DNA of 64,000 nucleotides. It comes from Acidimicrobiia bacterium (GTDB lineage: Bacteria > Actinomycetota > Acidimicrobiia > Acidimicrobiales > CAIXPF01). The stretch covers positions 62,001 through 126,000 of the forward strand of contig CANJRG010000007.1 of the NCBI GenBank assembly GCA_947476745.1. The letters run 5' to 3'. Positions 27,048 to 35,748 of the stretch are shown here, piece after piece (within the stretch, counting starts at the first letter, position 1; every line of letters begins with the position of its first letter). The notes under the pieces are model-generated. The model saw only the letters and a program-made list of their open reading frames with translations, was not told the origin of the DNA and did not search any database. Both the position numbers and the translations under genes were made by a program.

Positions 27048-28241
27048 TCAGCGACGCTCGAAGGGTAGCCCGACGTAGTTCTCGGCCAACGCCGTGGCCG
27101 CCGCCACCGACGTGGTCACCTGCTCGAGCTCGGCGAGCTGCAGCTGCCGGTCGAAGCGGTCGTCGCCGTCGAAGCGGTGCAGCATCGCGGTCATCCACGC
27201 CGCGAACCGCTGGATCCGCCACACCCGGCGCAGGCACACCGCCGAGTAGCCGTCGAGGCCTGCGGGGTCGTGGTGGCGCAGGAACCGCTCCACCGCGTCG
27301 GCGAGCACCACCACGTCGGCCACCGCCAGGTTCAGGCCCTTGGCCCCGGTCGGCGGCACGATGTGGGCGGCGTCACCGGCCAGGAACAGCCGGCCGTGAC
27401 GCATCGGCGAGGCCACGAACCCCCGCATGGTGGTGATGGCGGTCTCGAGGATGGGTCCCTGACGCAGGTCGAAACCGGCGCCGGTGGGCAGTCGGGTCGC
27501 CAGCTCGTCCCAGATGCGGTTCTCCGGCCAGTTCTCGACGGCATCGTCGGGCGTCACCTGGAGATACAGCCGGGTGACGCGGGGCGAACGCATGCTGTAG
27601 AGGGCGAAGCCCCGCTCGTGGTTGCTGTAGATCAGCTCCTCGGTGGTGGGCGGGGCCTCGGCCAGGATGCCCAACCAGGCGAAGGGGTAGACCCGGTCAG
27701 CCACCTCGAGCGCCCCGGCCGGTATCGAGGCCCGGCTGACCCCGTGGAACCCGTCGCAGCCGGCCACGATCGCCGCGTCGAGGCGATGAGACCGGCCACC
27801 GGCCCGGTAGGTGACCGACGGCGCGGTTCCGTCGGCGTCGCGCACCGTCACGTCGGCCACCTCGAAGTGCAGGGCACCGCCGCGGTCCAGCCAGGCCGCG
27901 ATGAGGTCCTTGACCACCTCCTGCTGCCCGTAGACGGTGATGTACTTGCCGGTCAGGGCCTCGAAGTCGATCCGGCGACGCTGCCCGGCGAAGGCGAACT
28001 CCACCCCGCGATGGGTCATCGCCTCCCGGTCGAGCCGATCGGCGAGGCCCAGCTCCCGCAGCAGTTCGACCGTGGGGAACTCCAACACCCCGGCCCGAAC
28101 CCGGCTCTCGACGTGCTCGCGGCTGCAGTCCTCGAGGACCACGCAGTCGATGCCGGCCCGCGCCAGGAGGTGGGCCAGCACCAGACCGGCCGGGCCGGCC
28201 CCGATGATGGCCACCTCGGTGCGTTCGACGCGGACGGTCAC
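27048..28241 (-). CDS. pobA: 4-hydroxybenzoate 3-monooxygenase
   Basis: A 397-residue FAD enzyme making protocatechuate from 4-hydroxybenzoate. Seen: dinucleotide fold IIGAGPAGLVLAHLLARAG (residues 11-29), ESRVRAGVLE (about 47), the DG motif AGCDGFHGVSR (about 160) and the second FAD motif LFLAGDAAHIVPPTGAKGLN (about 290). It lies upstream of pcaHGB on the same strand. The start is a GTG with no Shine-Dalgarno; it overlaps by GTGA the stop of the last of five tandem six-codon mini-ORFs, suggesting coupled or leaderless initiation. Confidence 0.95.
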   Translation of the reverse strand: MTVRVERTEVAIIGAGPAGLVLAHLLARAGIDCVVLEDCSREHVESRVRAGVLEFPTVELLRELGLADRLDREAMTHRGVEFAFAGQRRRIDFEALTGKYITVYGQQEVVKDLIAAWLDRGGALHFEVADVTVRDADGTAPSVTYRAGGRSHRLDAAIVAGCDGFHGVSRASIPAGALEVADRVYPFAWLGILAEAPPTTEELIYSNHERGFALYSMRSPRVTRLYLQVTPDDAVENWPENRIWDELATRLPTGAGFDLRQGPILETAITTMRGFVASPMRHGRLFLAGDAAHIVPPTGAKGLNLAVADVVVLADAVERFLRHHDPAGLDGYSAVCLRRVWRIQRFAAWMTAMLHRFDGDDRFDRQLQLAELEQVTTSVAAATALAENYVGLPFERR

Positions 28242-28331
28242 GACCCGGCGTCTGTCATGACGCGGCGTCTGTCATGACGCGGCGTCTGTCATGACGCGGC
28301 GTCTGTCATGACGCGGCGTCTGTCATGACGG
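28238..28331 (-). repeat. Five 17-bp tandem repeats forming a chain of overlapping mini-ORFs into pobA
   Basis: On the plus strand the unit GGCGTCTGTCATGACGC starts at 28247, 28264, 28281, 28298 and 28315. On the minus strand every unit opens with ATG (28326, 28309, 28292, 28275, 28258) and encodes a six-codon peptide (MTDAAS four times, then MTDAGS) ending in TGA. Because 21 coding bases sit on a 17-base period, each stop overlaps the next start as ATGA, and the last stop overlaps the pobA GTG as GTGA. Each unit can also fold as GCGTC-loop-GACGC. No Shine-Dalgarno is visible inside the units. Confidence 0.9.
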
Positions 28332-28390
28332 CGCCGGTGCCGCGCCGGTGCCCGTGCGGGACACGACGCCACCCGACCCCGAGCACCCGG

Positions 28391-28891
28391 TCAGGCCGAG
28401 CGCCAGGGCTTGGCCGTGGCCCGCACCCGGCCGAGACGGCGTTCGTCGAAGGCAGCCTGCATCATCGCCGGATAGCCGATCGGCTGCAGCGGGGAGGGCA
28501 GCCCGAGGGCCCGCTGGACCGCGATGTCGCTGTAGTACCCGGTGTAGGACTGCACCAGCAGCGCGTCGAAGGCGTCGGGAGCGTCGGCCTCGACGGTACG
28601 CAGCACGGCGTCACGGCCTGCGCCGTCGAGCCCGGCGAAGCCGTCGGGATGGCCGGCTGCGGCGACGCGGATGCGGGCCAGAGCGGCGAGCACCGGCGGG
28701 CGCAACGCCGGCGCCTCGGCCAGGTAGCGATCGACGGCGGCGGCCGCAGCGGTGTCGCCGGCGGCGGGCATCGTGGCGTCACCGGGCAGCAGTCGGTCCT
28801 GCACCGCGCGCAGCAGTGCCAGGTCCCCGGCGGTGAGCACGGCGCCGTGGCCGCCGCTCGCCGGTCCGGACGGTTCGATGGGCGGGTTCAC
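28391..28891 (-). CDS. Gluconate 2-dehydrogenase subunit 3-like small subunit
   Basis: A 166-residue helical protein that matches, in size and position, the small subunits accompanying GMC-type membrane dehydrogenases. It contains an LTAGDLALLRAVQDRLLPGD opening, then FDALLVQSYTGYYSD and QPIGYPAMMQAAFDERRLGRV. No twin-arginine signal is seen here, though related small subunits often carry one. GTG start overlaps the stop of the large subunit (GTGA), so the two are produced together. Confidence 0.8.
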   Translation of the reverse strand: MNPPIEPSGPASGGHGAVLTAGDLALLRAVQDRLLPGDATMPAAGDTAAAAAVDRYLAEAPALRPPVLAALARIRVAAAGHPDGFAGLDGAGRDAVLRTVEADAPDAFDALLVQSYTGYYSDIAVQRALGLPSPLQPIGYPAMMQAAFDERRLGRVRATAKPWRSA

Positions 28892-30519
28892 CGCGCCACC
28901 TCCTCGAAGTGTTCGATCAGCCAGTCGGCGGTGCGGCGGGCCAGGGCCTGGATGGTGGAGGTCGGGTTGACCGGGCCGGAGGTGACGAACACGCTGCCGT
29001 CCACGACGAAAAGGTTCCCGACGTCGTGGCAGCGTCCCCAGCGGTTCACCACCGATGTGGCCGGGTCGTCGCCCATGCGGGTGGTGCCCATCAGGTGCCA
29101 GCCCGACACCCGGGTGAACGGGTCCGCGGTGACGGTGTGGGCACCGCAGGCCTCGAGCAGCTCGGCGGCCCGGGCCACCCCGTGGTCGAGCAGCACCCGG
29201 CTGTTCTCGCTCAGCGTGTAGCTGACCTTCGGGGCGGCGATGCCGTGGCTGTCGGTCTCCGTCGGTGAGAGGGTCACCCGGTTGTGGGCCTCGGGCAGGT
29301 CCTCGGCGATCACCACCACCGTCACCCCGTGGGAGAACAGCGCCCGGTGCGCCTCGTGGTGGGCCGCGCCCCACGGCAGCCGCTTGCCGGGCCCGTCGCC
29401 GAGGGCCAGGCCGAGTGGCAGATCGTGGCGCACCACCTGCAGGGTGAAGCCCCGGGTGGCACCGCGCTCCGGGTCGGTCTCGTAGAACTCCTGGCTGTGC
29501 AGCAGCGCCCCGTTGGGGCCGCGTTCGGTGTCCAGCCGCTGTGGGAAGATGCCCTTCACCGTGGCCACCGGGTGGAACATGAAGTTGCGGCCCACCTGGT
29601 CGCTGGAATTGGCCAGCCCGTTGGGGAAGCGGGCGGAGACCGAGTTGAGCAGCAACCGCGGGGTACCCACCCCGTTGGCGCCGAGCACCACCACCCGGGC
29701 CCGCTGCACCCGGAGGCGGCCGTCGCGGTCGTAGTACACGACCCCGTCGACCAGGCCGCCGTCGTCGACGGTGAGCTCGCGGACCCGCGCCCGGGTGATC
29801 AGCTCGACACCGAGGGCCAGCGCATCGGGCAGGTAGGTGACGTGGGCGCTCGACATCGCCCCGACGGGACAGCCCAGGTCGCAGGGCCCGCACCCGTTGC
29901 AGGCGGCACGGGCCGCGTCACGAGGGGCGGTGATCATGGCCACGTCCGACGGCCACCAGTGCCAGCCCAGCTGCTCGAGGCCACCGACCACGGCCTCGCC
30001 AGCCGCGCCGAGCGGCAACGGGCGGTCGCTGCGCGGGGTACGCGGCGGGTTGGCCGGGTCGCCATTGAGGCCGGCCACGCCGATGGCCGCGTCGTTCGCC
30101 TCGTAGTACGGCTCGAGCTCCCAGTAATCGACCGGCCAGTCCAGTCCGACGCCGTCGAGACTGCGCACCCGGAAGTCCGACGGGCGGAGGCGCGGGAAGT
30201 GGCCGCTCCAGTGGATCGTGCTCCCCCCGACCGCATTGAACATCAGGGGGTCGACGGGGCTGTCGGTTGCGTCGACCGGGTAGTCCTCGGGCAGCTTGCG
30301 CACGTTTGGGTCACGGTTGAACACCGACTGGCGGAAGCGCTCGGCGTCGACCCGGTTCTGCGGGTAGGCCGACGGGTCGATCCAGTCGCCCTGCTCGAGC
30401 ACCACCACCCGTAGGCCGGCGCGGGCCAACGCCCACGCGGCAGCGGCGCCTGATGCACCGGCGCCGATGATCACGACATCGGCCGGTGTGTCCGCCCCGT
30501 CCGGTCCCGGCTCGACCAT
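28888..30519 (-). CDS. GMC-family FAD-dependent oxidoreductase (large subunit)
   Basis: A 543-residue flavoprotein. N-terminal VVIIGAGASGAAAAWALARAG (residues 14-34), EQGDW, NAVGGSTIHWSG (about 107), a Cys-rich stretch ACNGCGPCDLGCPVGAMSS (about 205-223) seen in sugar and alcohol dehydrogenases of the gluconate 2-dehydrogenase type, and a C-terminal GWHLMGTTRMG ... VDGSVFVTSGPVNPTSTIQALARR. ATG at 30519 has GGAGAGGG upstream. Substrate unknown; placed with aromatic genes it could oxidise an aromatic or terpenoid alcohol, but sugar oxidation is equally possible. Confidence 0.9.
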   Translation of the reverse strand: MVEPGPDGADTPADVVIIGAGASGAAAAWALARAGLRVVVLEQGDWIDPSAYPQNRVDAERFRQSVFNRDPNVRKLPEDYPVDATDSPVDPLMFNAVGGSTIHWSGHFPRLRPSDFRVRSLDGVGLDWPVDYWELEPYYEANDAAIGVAGLNGDPANPPRTPRSDRPLPLGAAGEAVVGGLEQLGWHWWPSDVAMITAPRDAARAACNGCGPCDLGCPVGAMSSAHVTYLPDALALGVELITRARVRELTVDDGGLVDGVVYYDRDGRLRVQRARVVVLGANGVGTPRLLLNSVSARFPNGLANSSDQVGRNFMFHPVATVKGIFPQRLDTERGPNGALLHSQEFYETDPERGATRGFTLQVVRHDLPLGLALGDGPGKRLPWGAAHHEAHRALFSHGVTVVVIAEDLPEAHNRVTLSPTETDSHGIAAPKVSYTLSENSRVLLDHGVARAAELLEACGAHTVTADPFTRVSGWHLMGTTRMGDDPATSVVNRWGRCHDVGNLFVVDGSVFVTSGPVNPTSTIQALARRTADWLIEHFEEVAR

Positions 30520-30752
30520 CGCCCTCTCCCGATCGTTCGTCGAGCGTTGCACCGTTCCGCCCCACGGCGCACCCCGGCAACACACCGGCCATGCTGCCAC
30601 GCGAACCCGGCCCACACCTGATCGAGCGGGCCACCCACCACCCATCTGGAGCTGACGGCACCAGACCAAGAGCCGGCGACGGGCCAGTAGCGTACCGCCC
30701 ACCGGCACCCGCGGACACCGGACCGGAAGCCCCCAGAAGACCGGAGCACGCC

Positions 30753-31289
30753 ATGGCCGACGCTGCCGTCACCCCCGCCGCCGAACGGCCCGTCGCCGCC
30801 GCGGTCCACCGCCTCAACCACGCCGTGCTCTTCGTGCGTGACGCCGACGCCGCAGGTCGCTTCTACTGCGAGCAGCTCGGCTTCGCCGTGGTACACCGCT
30901 TGGCCGGCCGGGCGGTGTTCCTGCGGGCCAACGGCTCGACCAACGACCACGACCTGGGCCTTTTCAGCGTCGGCGACGGGGCAGCTCCCCGCACCCCCCA
31001 GGGCATCGGGCTGTACCACCTGGCTTGGCAGGTCGACACCGTCGACCAGTTGGCGCTGCTGCAGCAGCGCCTCGGTGCGGCCGGCGCCCTCGTCGGCATG
31101 TCCGACCACGGGGTGTCCCGGTCGCTGTACGCCGTGGACCCCGACGGCAACGAGTTCGAGGTGATGTGGGCCGTGCCACGCGACCAGTGGCCCGCAACCC
31201 CCGGCGTGGCCCCACTCGACCTCGCGGCGGACCTCGCCCGCCATGGCGGCGTGTCGACCCTGAACCAGCTCACCGTCAGCCCAGTCTGA
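30753..31289 (+). CDS. VOC-family (glyoxalase/extradiol dioxygenase-like) metalloprotein
   Basis: A 178-residue protein with two beta-alpha-beta-beta-beta modules. Candidate metal ligands are His in HRLNHAVLFVRD (about residue 23), His in LYHLAWQV (about 91) and Glu in DGNEFEVMW (about 133), the His-His-Glu triad of VOC enzymes. The sequence AGRFYCEQLGF and SRSLYAVDPDGNEFE resemble catechol 2,3-dioxygenase-like proteins. GGAG precedes the ATG. It is divergent from the GMC gene and 20 bases upstream of the cyclophilin gene. Ring cleavage is possible but not demonstrated by sequence. Confidence 0.83.
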   Translation: MADAAVTPAAERPVAAAVHRLNHAVLFVRDADAAGRFYCEQLGFAVVHRLAGRAVFLRANGSTNDHDLGLFSVGDGAAPRTPQGIGLYHLAWQVDTVDQLALLQQRLGAAGALVGMSDHGVSRSLYAVDPDGNEFEVMWAVPRDQWPATPGVAPLDLAADLARHGGVSTLNQLTVSPV

Positions 31290-31309
31290 ACGCCGGAGGA
31301 ACAACCACC

Positions 31310-31864
31310 ATGCCCACCCCCTGCCCCGAAGCCGACGGCTCCAGCGGGGCGCGTCGCCTCTTCGACGAACCGCCACCGCTGTGCATCGACCGTACTCATC
31401 GGTATGACGCCCGGATCGAGACCGGGATCGGCACCCTGGTCGCCGCGCTCGACCCCTACGCTGCATTCCAGACGGTGAACAACTTCGTGGTCCTCGCCCG
31501 CTACCACTTCTACGACGGCCTGACCTTCCACCGCATCATCAAGGGCTTCATGTGCCAGGCCGGCTGCCCCGAGGGCGACGGCCGGGGCGGGCCGGGCTAC
31601 ACCTTCGCCGACGAACTGCCCAAGCCCGGGCGCTACGAGCTGGGGTCGCTGGCGATGGCCAACGCCGGGCCGAACACCAACGGCAGCCAGTTCTTCATCA
31701 TCTCCGGACCGCAGGGTATGCGCCTGCCGCCGCAGTACAACCTGTTCGGCAAAGTGCTGCGCGGGCTCGACGTGCTCGACCAGATCCAGTCGATGCCGAC
31801 CCGCGGCGACGCCCCGGTCGAGCCGGTGACCATCGAGTCGATCACCATCGTCGAACGAGACTGA
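31310..31864 (+). CDS. Cyclophilin-type peptidyl-prolyl cis-trans isomerase
   Basis: A 184-residue protein lacking a signal peptide, so probably cytosolic. Cyclophilin motifs: VNNFVVLARYHFYDGLTFHRI (active-site Phe-His-Arg, about residue 65), GYTFADEL, GSLAMANAGPNTNGSQFFI (about 105-123) and NLFGKVLRGLDVLD. It speeds prolyl isomerisation in folding. GGAGGA lies well placed before the ATG. Co-directional with the VOC gene, 20 bases after it. Confidence 0.92.
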   Translation: MPTPCPEADGSSGARRLFDEPPPLCIDRTHRYDARIETGIGTLVAALDPYAAFQTVNNFVVLARYHFYDGLTFHRIIKGFMCQAGCPEGDGRGGPGYTFADELPKPGRYELGSLAMANAGPNTNGSQFFIISGPQGMRLPPQYNLFGKVLRGLDVLDQIQSMPTRGDAPVEPVTIESITIVERD

Positions 31865-31914
31865 GCGAACCCGGCCCGCGACGCCGGCCGGGCCGGCCCG
31901 AAGGGTCCGGCGGA

Positions 31915-32715
31915 TCAGGAGCGGGCAGGAAACAGCCTGGCCTGCAGCCGCCGCATGCCGACCAGCCAACGCTCGAGATCGGCCGTCTTGCGTTCGATCC
32001 AGGTTTGGGCGATGGGGTCGGTCAGCACCAGGAAGCGCTCCTCGGCAAAGGCGTCGAGGACCTGCTGCGCCACCTCGCCGGCCTCGCGGATGGGCCCAGC
32101 AGCGTTGCGGGCGAAATCCGACGAGGTATCGAGCATCGGCGTGTTCACGCCGAGCGGGGCCAACAGGTGCACCCGGATGCCCCGGTCGTGGTAGCTGATC
32201 GACAGCCACTCGGCGAGGCCCACGACCGCGTGCTTGGTGGTGGCGTAGGTGCAGGCGCCGTGGCTGGTGAGGATGCCCGCCATCGACGCGGTGTGCTCGA
32301 TGATCCCGCTGCCCCGCTCGAGCATGTGGGGCAGCACGGCCCGCACCGCGTACACGTGCGCCATCACGTTGACCTGCCACTGCTGGTCCCACACTCCGAT
32401 GGGCGTGGCCATGATGTCGCCGTCGTTGGCAATGCCGGCGTTGTTGCACAGCACGTCGATGCGGCCGAAACGGTCCATGACCGCGTCGACCATGCGGTTG
32501 ACGTCGGCCTCGTCGCCGACGTCGCAACCGATGGCCAGGCCGCGTTCACCCAACTCCGCCGCCACCGCCTCGGCGCCGGCCAGGTTGCGGTCCACCACCG
32601 CCACCCCGGCCGCCCCGGCCGCGGCCAAGGCTCGGCACAACGCCGCACCGATCCCGCTTCCACCGCCGGTGACGATGCACACCCGATCGTCGAGGTCCAG
32701 CCCGGTCTCGTTCAT
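31915..32715 (-). CDS. Short-chain dehydrogenase/reductase
   Basis: A 266-residue SDR with TGGGSGIG (residues 17-24), CNNAGIAND (about 90), the catalytic Ser in HTASMAG and YATTKH (Tyr/Lys, about 158). The C-terminal 60 residues are longer than in minimal SDRs and match the pattern of actinobacterial enzymes annotated as cyclohexanol or alcohol dehydrogenase-like; the substrate cannot be told. GAGGGA lies before the ATG. It lies downstream of the PaaX-like regulator gene on the same strand. Confidence 0.87.
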   Translation of the reverse strand: MNETGLDLDDRVCIVTGGGSGIGAALCRALAAAGAAGVAVVDRNLAGAEAVAAELGERGLAIGCDVGDEADVNRMVDAVMDRFGRIDVLCNNAGIANDGDIMATPIGVWDQQWQVNVMAHVYAVRAVLPHMLERGSGIIEHTASMAGILTSHGACTYATTKHAVVGLAEWLSISYHDRGIRVHLLAPLGVNTPMLDTSSDFARNAAGPIREAGEVAQQVLDAFAEERFLVLTDPIAQTWIERKTADLERWLVGMRRLQARLFPARS

Positions 32716-32812
32716 GTCGGTCCCTCACTCACCGCCCGCCGCGCGCGGGGCTGCTCCGACCCTACCGAGTGGGCCGGGCGGGTGGGCGGGTGGGCGGATG
32801 GCTCGGTGGTGC

Positions 32813-34006
32813 TCAGCGATCGTCGGTGCGCGCCGCCTCCGCTGACCGCCACCAACGGCTGGCCGGCTCGACCAGGGCCGAACGCACTGCCGCGAAACGC
32901 GCCGCAGCGGCAGGGCCGGGCCAGTCCGCGGCCAGCAGCGGCTGCGGCAGCCCGGGATCGGCGAAGGGGAACTGCCGCCACCGGTGCACCAACACGGTGA
33001 GGGCCAGGGCCGCGTCGCGGTCGGACCGCGCCTCGTTCCCATCCGCAGCGCCCTGTAGGACCGCACCGATCTGGGTGCCGGTACCGCCCTGAGGACCGGC
33101 ACCGCCTGGGCTACCGGCACTGTCCGGGATGCGCCCACCGAGCCGGCTGCGCGTACCGCCTGGCGCGGCTGTGCCGATGGGCCCGCGCGTACCGTCGGGG
33201 CTGCGCGTACGGTCGGGGCTGCGCGTACCGCCCCGTGCGGCCGTACCGTCGGGGCTGCGCGTACCGTCGGGAACGGTGGCCGCAGCAGGGACGGACGCGG
33301 TGGCGGTGGCGGCGAGGAACGCCTCGTACTGCCGGCGCAGGGTCGGCAGGTCCCAGGCCTGCGCGGCCAGGGCAACGGGGTCGCCGAGCCGGCCGAGCTC
33401 GGACACGAAGGACGTCGCCGTGACCTCGAGGTCCCGCAGCAGCGCCACCGCGGCAGCCTCCTGCTCGACCCAGGGCGACACCCAGATCCCGCCGCCCAGC
33501 GAGCCGAAGCCGGCCCAGCCCAGGCCCACGTTCATGCGGTAGCGGGCCCGGCGGTCGCGCTCCGGAATACTGGCCAGCAGCAGGACCCAACGTCCGTCCC
33601 ACGGCCGGGGCTGCCGCCCGAACCCGTAGATGCGTTCGGCGCCGGCCTCGAGCAGGGACCGGGTACCTTCCGACAGCATCCAACGAGTCCGGCGTCCGAC
33701 ACGGACCCGTTCGAGCCGGCCGTGCTCGTGCATCCGGGCGATGACCTGGCGGGCGGCCTTGTCGTTGACGCCGAGACCGCCGAGCGCGTCGAGCAAGGTC
33801 TGGGTCCACACCGCTCCCCCCGAGGGCAGGACGAACTCGCCGAGCAGCGTCATGAGCAACCCCCGGCCCCGATCGGCGGGCGGGTCCACGGCACGCGACG
33901 CCCCGAGTGCCGCCGCCAGCGAGGCAGCCTCGTCGGGACGTGGCACGGCCACGCCGGTCGCCGCCTGCGCGGGGGTGCGGGGGGCTGGGGCCGGTTCGGC
34001 AACCAT
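32813..34006 (-). CDS. PaaX-like transcriptional repressor with a repeat insertion
   Basis: A 397-residue regulator, about 100 longer than ordinary PaaX proteins. After a Pro/Ala-rich N-terminus it has a PaaX-type winged helix (LLMTLLGEFVLPSGG, then VNDKAARQVIARMHEHGRLE, residues about 48-105) and the middle domain WDGRWVLLLASIPERDRRAR (about 135). Residues about 236-316 are an unusual low-complexity insertion rich in GTRSPD repeats. The C-terminal PaaX portion resumes at VLVHRWRQFPFADPGLPQPLL. PaaX relatives respond to aryl-CoA thioesters. Here it diverges from boxC-boxB-bclA across 68 bases, so control of the benzoate genes by benzoyl-CoA is likely. A second ATG is in another frame. Confidence 0.88.
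   Translation of the reverse strand: MVAEPAPAPRTPAQAATGVAVPRPDEAASLAAALGASRAVDPPADRGRGLLMTLLGEFVLPSGGAVWTQTLLDALGGLGVNDKAARQVIARMHEHGRLERVRVGRRTRWMLSEGTRSLLEAGAERIYGFGRQPRPWDGRWVLLLASIPERDRRARYRMNVGLGWAGFGSLGGGIWVSPWVEQEAAAVALLRDLEVTATSFVSELGRLGDPVALAAQAWDLPTLRRQYEAFLAATATASVPAAATVPDGTRSPDGTAARGGTRSPDRTRSPDGTRGPIGTAAPGGTRSRLGGRIPDSAGSPGGAGPQGGTGTQIGAVLQGAADGNEARSDRDAALALTVLVHRWRQFPFADPGLPQPLLAADWPGPAAAARFAAVRSALVEPASRWWRSAEAARTDDR
33142..33274. repeat. Degenerate 18-base repeats inside the PaaX-like gene
   Basis: Variants of CTGCGCGTACCGTCGGGG recur about six times (near 33146, 33187, 33202, 33220, 33245 and 33256). On the coding strand they encode PDGTRS-like hexapeptides. Confidence 0.85.
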
Positions 34007-34074
34007 GGCAGATCATTCGACTTTATCTTGACGTTGCGCCGCAAATTAGTGGACTATTTGATCGGGGAGGGCGC
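34007..34074. promoter_or_regulatory. Divergent promoter/operator between the PaaX-like gene and boxC
   Basis: Only 68 bases, and the most A/T-rich stretch of the neighbourhood. For boxC: TTGACG at 34028 and GACTAT at 34052 with 18-base spacing, then GGGGAGGG before the ATG. Between them sits the palindrome TTGCGCCGCAA (34034-34044), well placed for a repressor. On the other strand GATAAAGT could be the -10 of the regulator. Predicted by eye only. Confidence 0.55.
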
Positions 34075-35745
34075 ATGGCCGAGCACGCCGACATCGATTT
34101 CCGGACCAGCCCGGAGCAGTACCGCCACTGGCGGCTCGACGTCGAGGGCTGCATCGCCACCGTCACCATGGCGGTCGACCCCAACAGCACGCTGCATGAC
34201 GGCTACGAGCTGAAATCGAACTCCTACGACCTCGGCGTGGACATCGAGCTGGCCGACCTGGTGCAGCGGCTCCGCTTCGAGCACCCCGAGGTACGGGTGG
34301 TGGTCCTCACCAGCGACACCGACAAGCTGTTCTGCGCCGGGGCCAACATCCAGATGCTGGCGGCCTCCGACCACGGCCACAAGGTGAACTTCTGCAAGTT
34401 CACCAACGAGACCCGCAACAGCATCGAGGAGGCCACCGCCCGCTCCGGCCAGGCCTGGATCGCCGCGATCAACGGCACCGCGGCGGGTGGTGGCTACGAG
34501 CTGGCCCTGGCCTGCGAGGAGATCCTGCTCGTCGACGACCGATCCTCGGCGGTGTCCCTTCCCGAGGTCCCCCTACTCGCCGTACTTCCCGGTACGGGCG
34601 GCCTCACCCGGCTGGTCGACAAGCGCCACGTGCGCCGCGACCTCGCCGACGCCTTCGCCACACGGGCCGAGGGGGTTCGGGGCGAGACCGCCCTGGCCTG
34701 GCGCCTGGTGGACCACCTCGCCCCGCCGAGCAGGTTCGCGACGCTGGTCGGGTCCCGGGCCGCCGCGCTGGCCGCCGCATCCGACCGTCCCGGCACACCG
34801 GGCGGTATGCAGCTCATCCCGATCGAACGGGCCCTCACCGCTGACCACCTGACGTACTCAACGGTACGGGTCGAGCTCGACCGGGCGTCCGGCACCGCGG
34901 CGTTCACCGTCGCCGCACCCGACCTCGCCGAGCCGTCCACCCCCGAGGAGCTGCTTGCCGCGGGGGCCGGCGCCTGGCTGGTGCGCTGTGCCCGTGAGCT
35001 CGACGACGCGGTCCTGCACCTGCGGGCCAACGAGGCGGAGATCGGCACCTGGACCTTCCGTACCATCGGCAATGGGGAGGCGGTGACCGCGACCGAGCAG
35101 GTCTTGGCCCGGCACCCCGACCATTGGCTGGTACGCGAGGTACGGCTGCTGTGGGGCCGGGTCCTCAAACGGCTCGACGTGTCGTCCCGGACGCTGATCG
35201 CCCTGGTCGAGCCGGGCAGCTGCTTCAGTGGGCTGCTGGCCGAGCTGCTGCTCGTCGCGGACCGCAGCTTCATGCTGAGCGGCACCTGGGAGGACGACGA
35301 GGACCCGCCACCACCCGCCACGATCACGCTGGGCGAGGCCAACCTGGGCCGGTTCCCCATGGCCAACGGGCTGAGCCGCCTGCACAGCCGCTTCTGGGGC
35401 CGCGACGACGCCTACGAGGCCGCGCGGGCCACCGTGGGCCGGGCCCTGGCCGCCGCCGAGGCCGCCGCCGCCGAGCTGGTGACCTTCACCCCCGACGACC
35501 TCGACTGGCACGACGAGGTGCGGCTCGCCCTCGAGGAGCGCAACAGCTTCTCACCCGACGCCCTCACCGCCATGGAGGCGAACTACCGCTTCGTCGGGCC
35601 CGAGACGATGGAGACCAAGATCTTCGCCCGCCTCACCGCCTGGCAGAACTGGATCTTCCAACGACCCAACGCCGTCGGCCCCGAGGGCGCCCTGCGCCGT
35701 TTCGGTACCGGCACCCGGGCAAGCTTCGACCACCGGAGAGTGTGA
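34075..35745 (+). CDS. boxC: Benzoyl-CoA-dihydrodiol lyase (2,3-epoxybenzoyl-CoA dihydrolase)
   Basis: A 556-residue crotonase-superfamily enzyme of the aerobic CoA-dependent (box) benzoate pathway. It opens the ring of 2,3-epoxybenzoyl-CoA with water, giving 3,4-dehydroadipyl-CoA semialdehyde and formate. Family traits: the YRHWRLDVEGCIATVTMAVD opening (residues 14-33), TDKLFCAGANIQML (about 85), NGTAAGGGYELALACEEILL (about 138), PLLAVLPGTGGLTRL (about 165), and a long second half with ERNSFSPDALTAMEANYRF-type ending. Good GGGGAGGG site. First gene of boxC-boxB-bclA, with the PaaX-like repressor divergent. Confidence 0.95.
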   Translation: MAEHADIDFRTSPEQYRHWRLDVEGCIATVTMAVDPNSTLHDGYELKSNSYDLGVDIELADLVQRLRFEHPEVRVVVLTSDTDKLFCAGANIQMLAASDHGHKVNFCKFTNETRNSIEEATARSGQAWIAAINGTAAGGGYELALACEEILLVDDRSSAVSLPEVPLLAVLPGTGGLTRLVDKRHVRRDLADAFATRAEGVRGETALAWRLVDHLAPPSRFATLVGSRAAALAAASDRPGTPGGMQLIPIERALTADHLTYSTVRVELDRASGTAAFTVAAPDLAEPSTPEELLAAGAGAWLVRCARELDDAVLHLRANEAEIGTWTFRTIGNGEAVTATEQVLARHPDHWLVREVRLLWGRVLKRLDVSSRTLIALVEPGSCFSGLLAELLLVADRSFMLSGTWEDDEDPPPPATITLGEANLGRFPMANGLSRLHSRFWGRDDAYEAARATVGRALAAAEAAAAELVTFTPDDLDWHDEVRLALEERNSFSPDALTAMEANYRFVGPETMETKIFARLTAWQNWIFQRPNAVGPEGALRRFGTGTRASFDHRRV

Positions 35746-35748
35746 GCC

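Noticed and set aside
28247..28331. CRISPR-like array
   Set aside because: The 17-base units are contiguous with no spacers and no cas genes are nearby.
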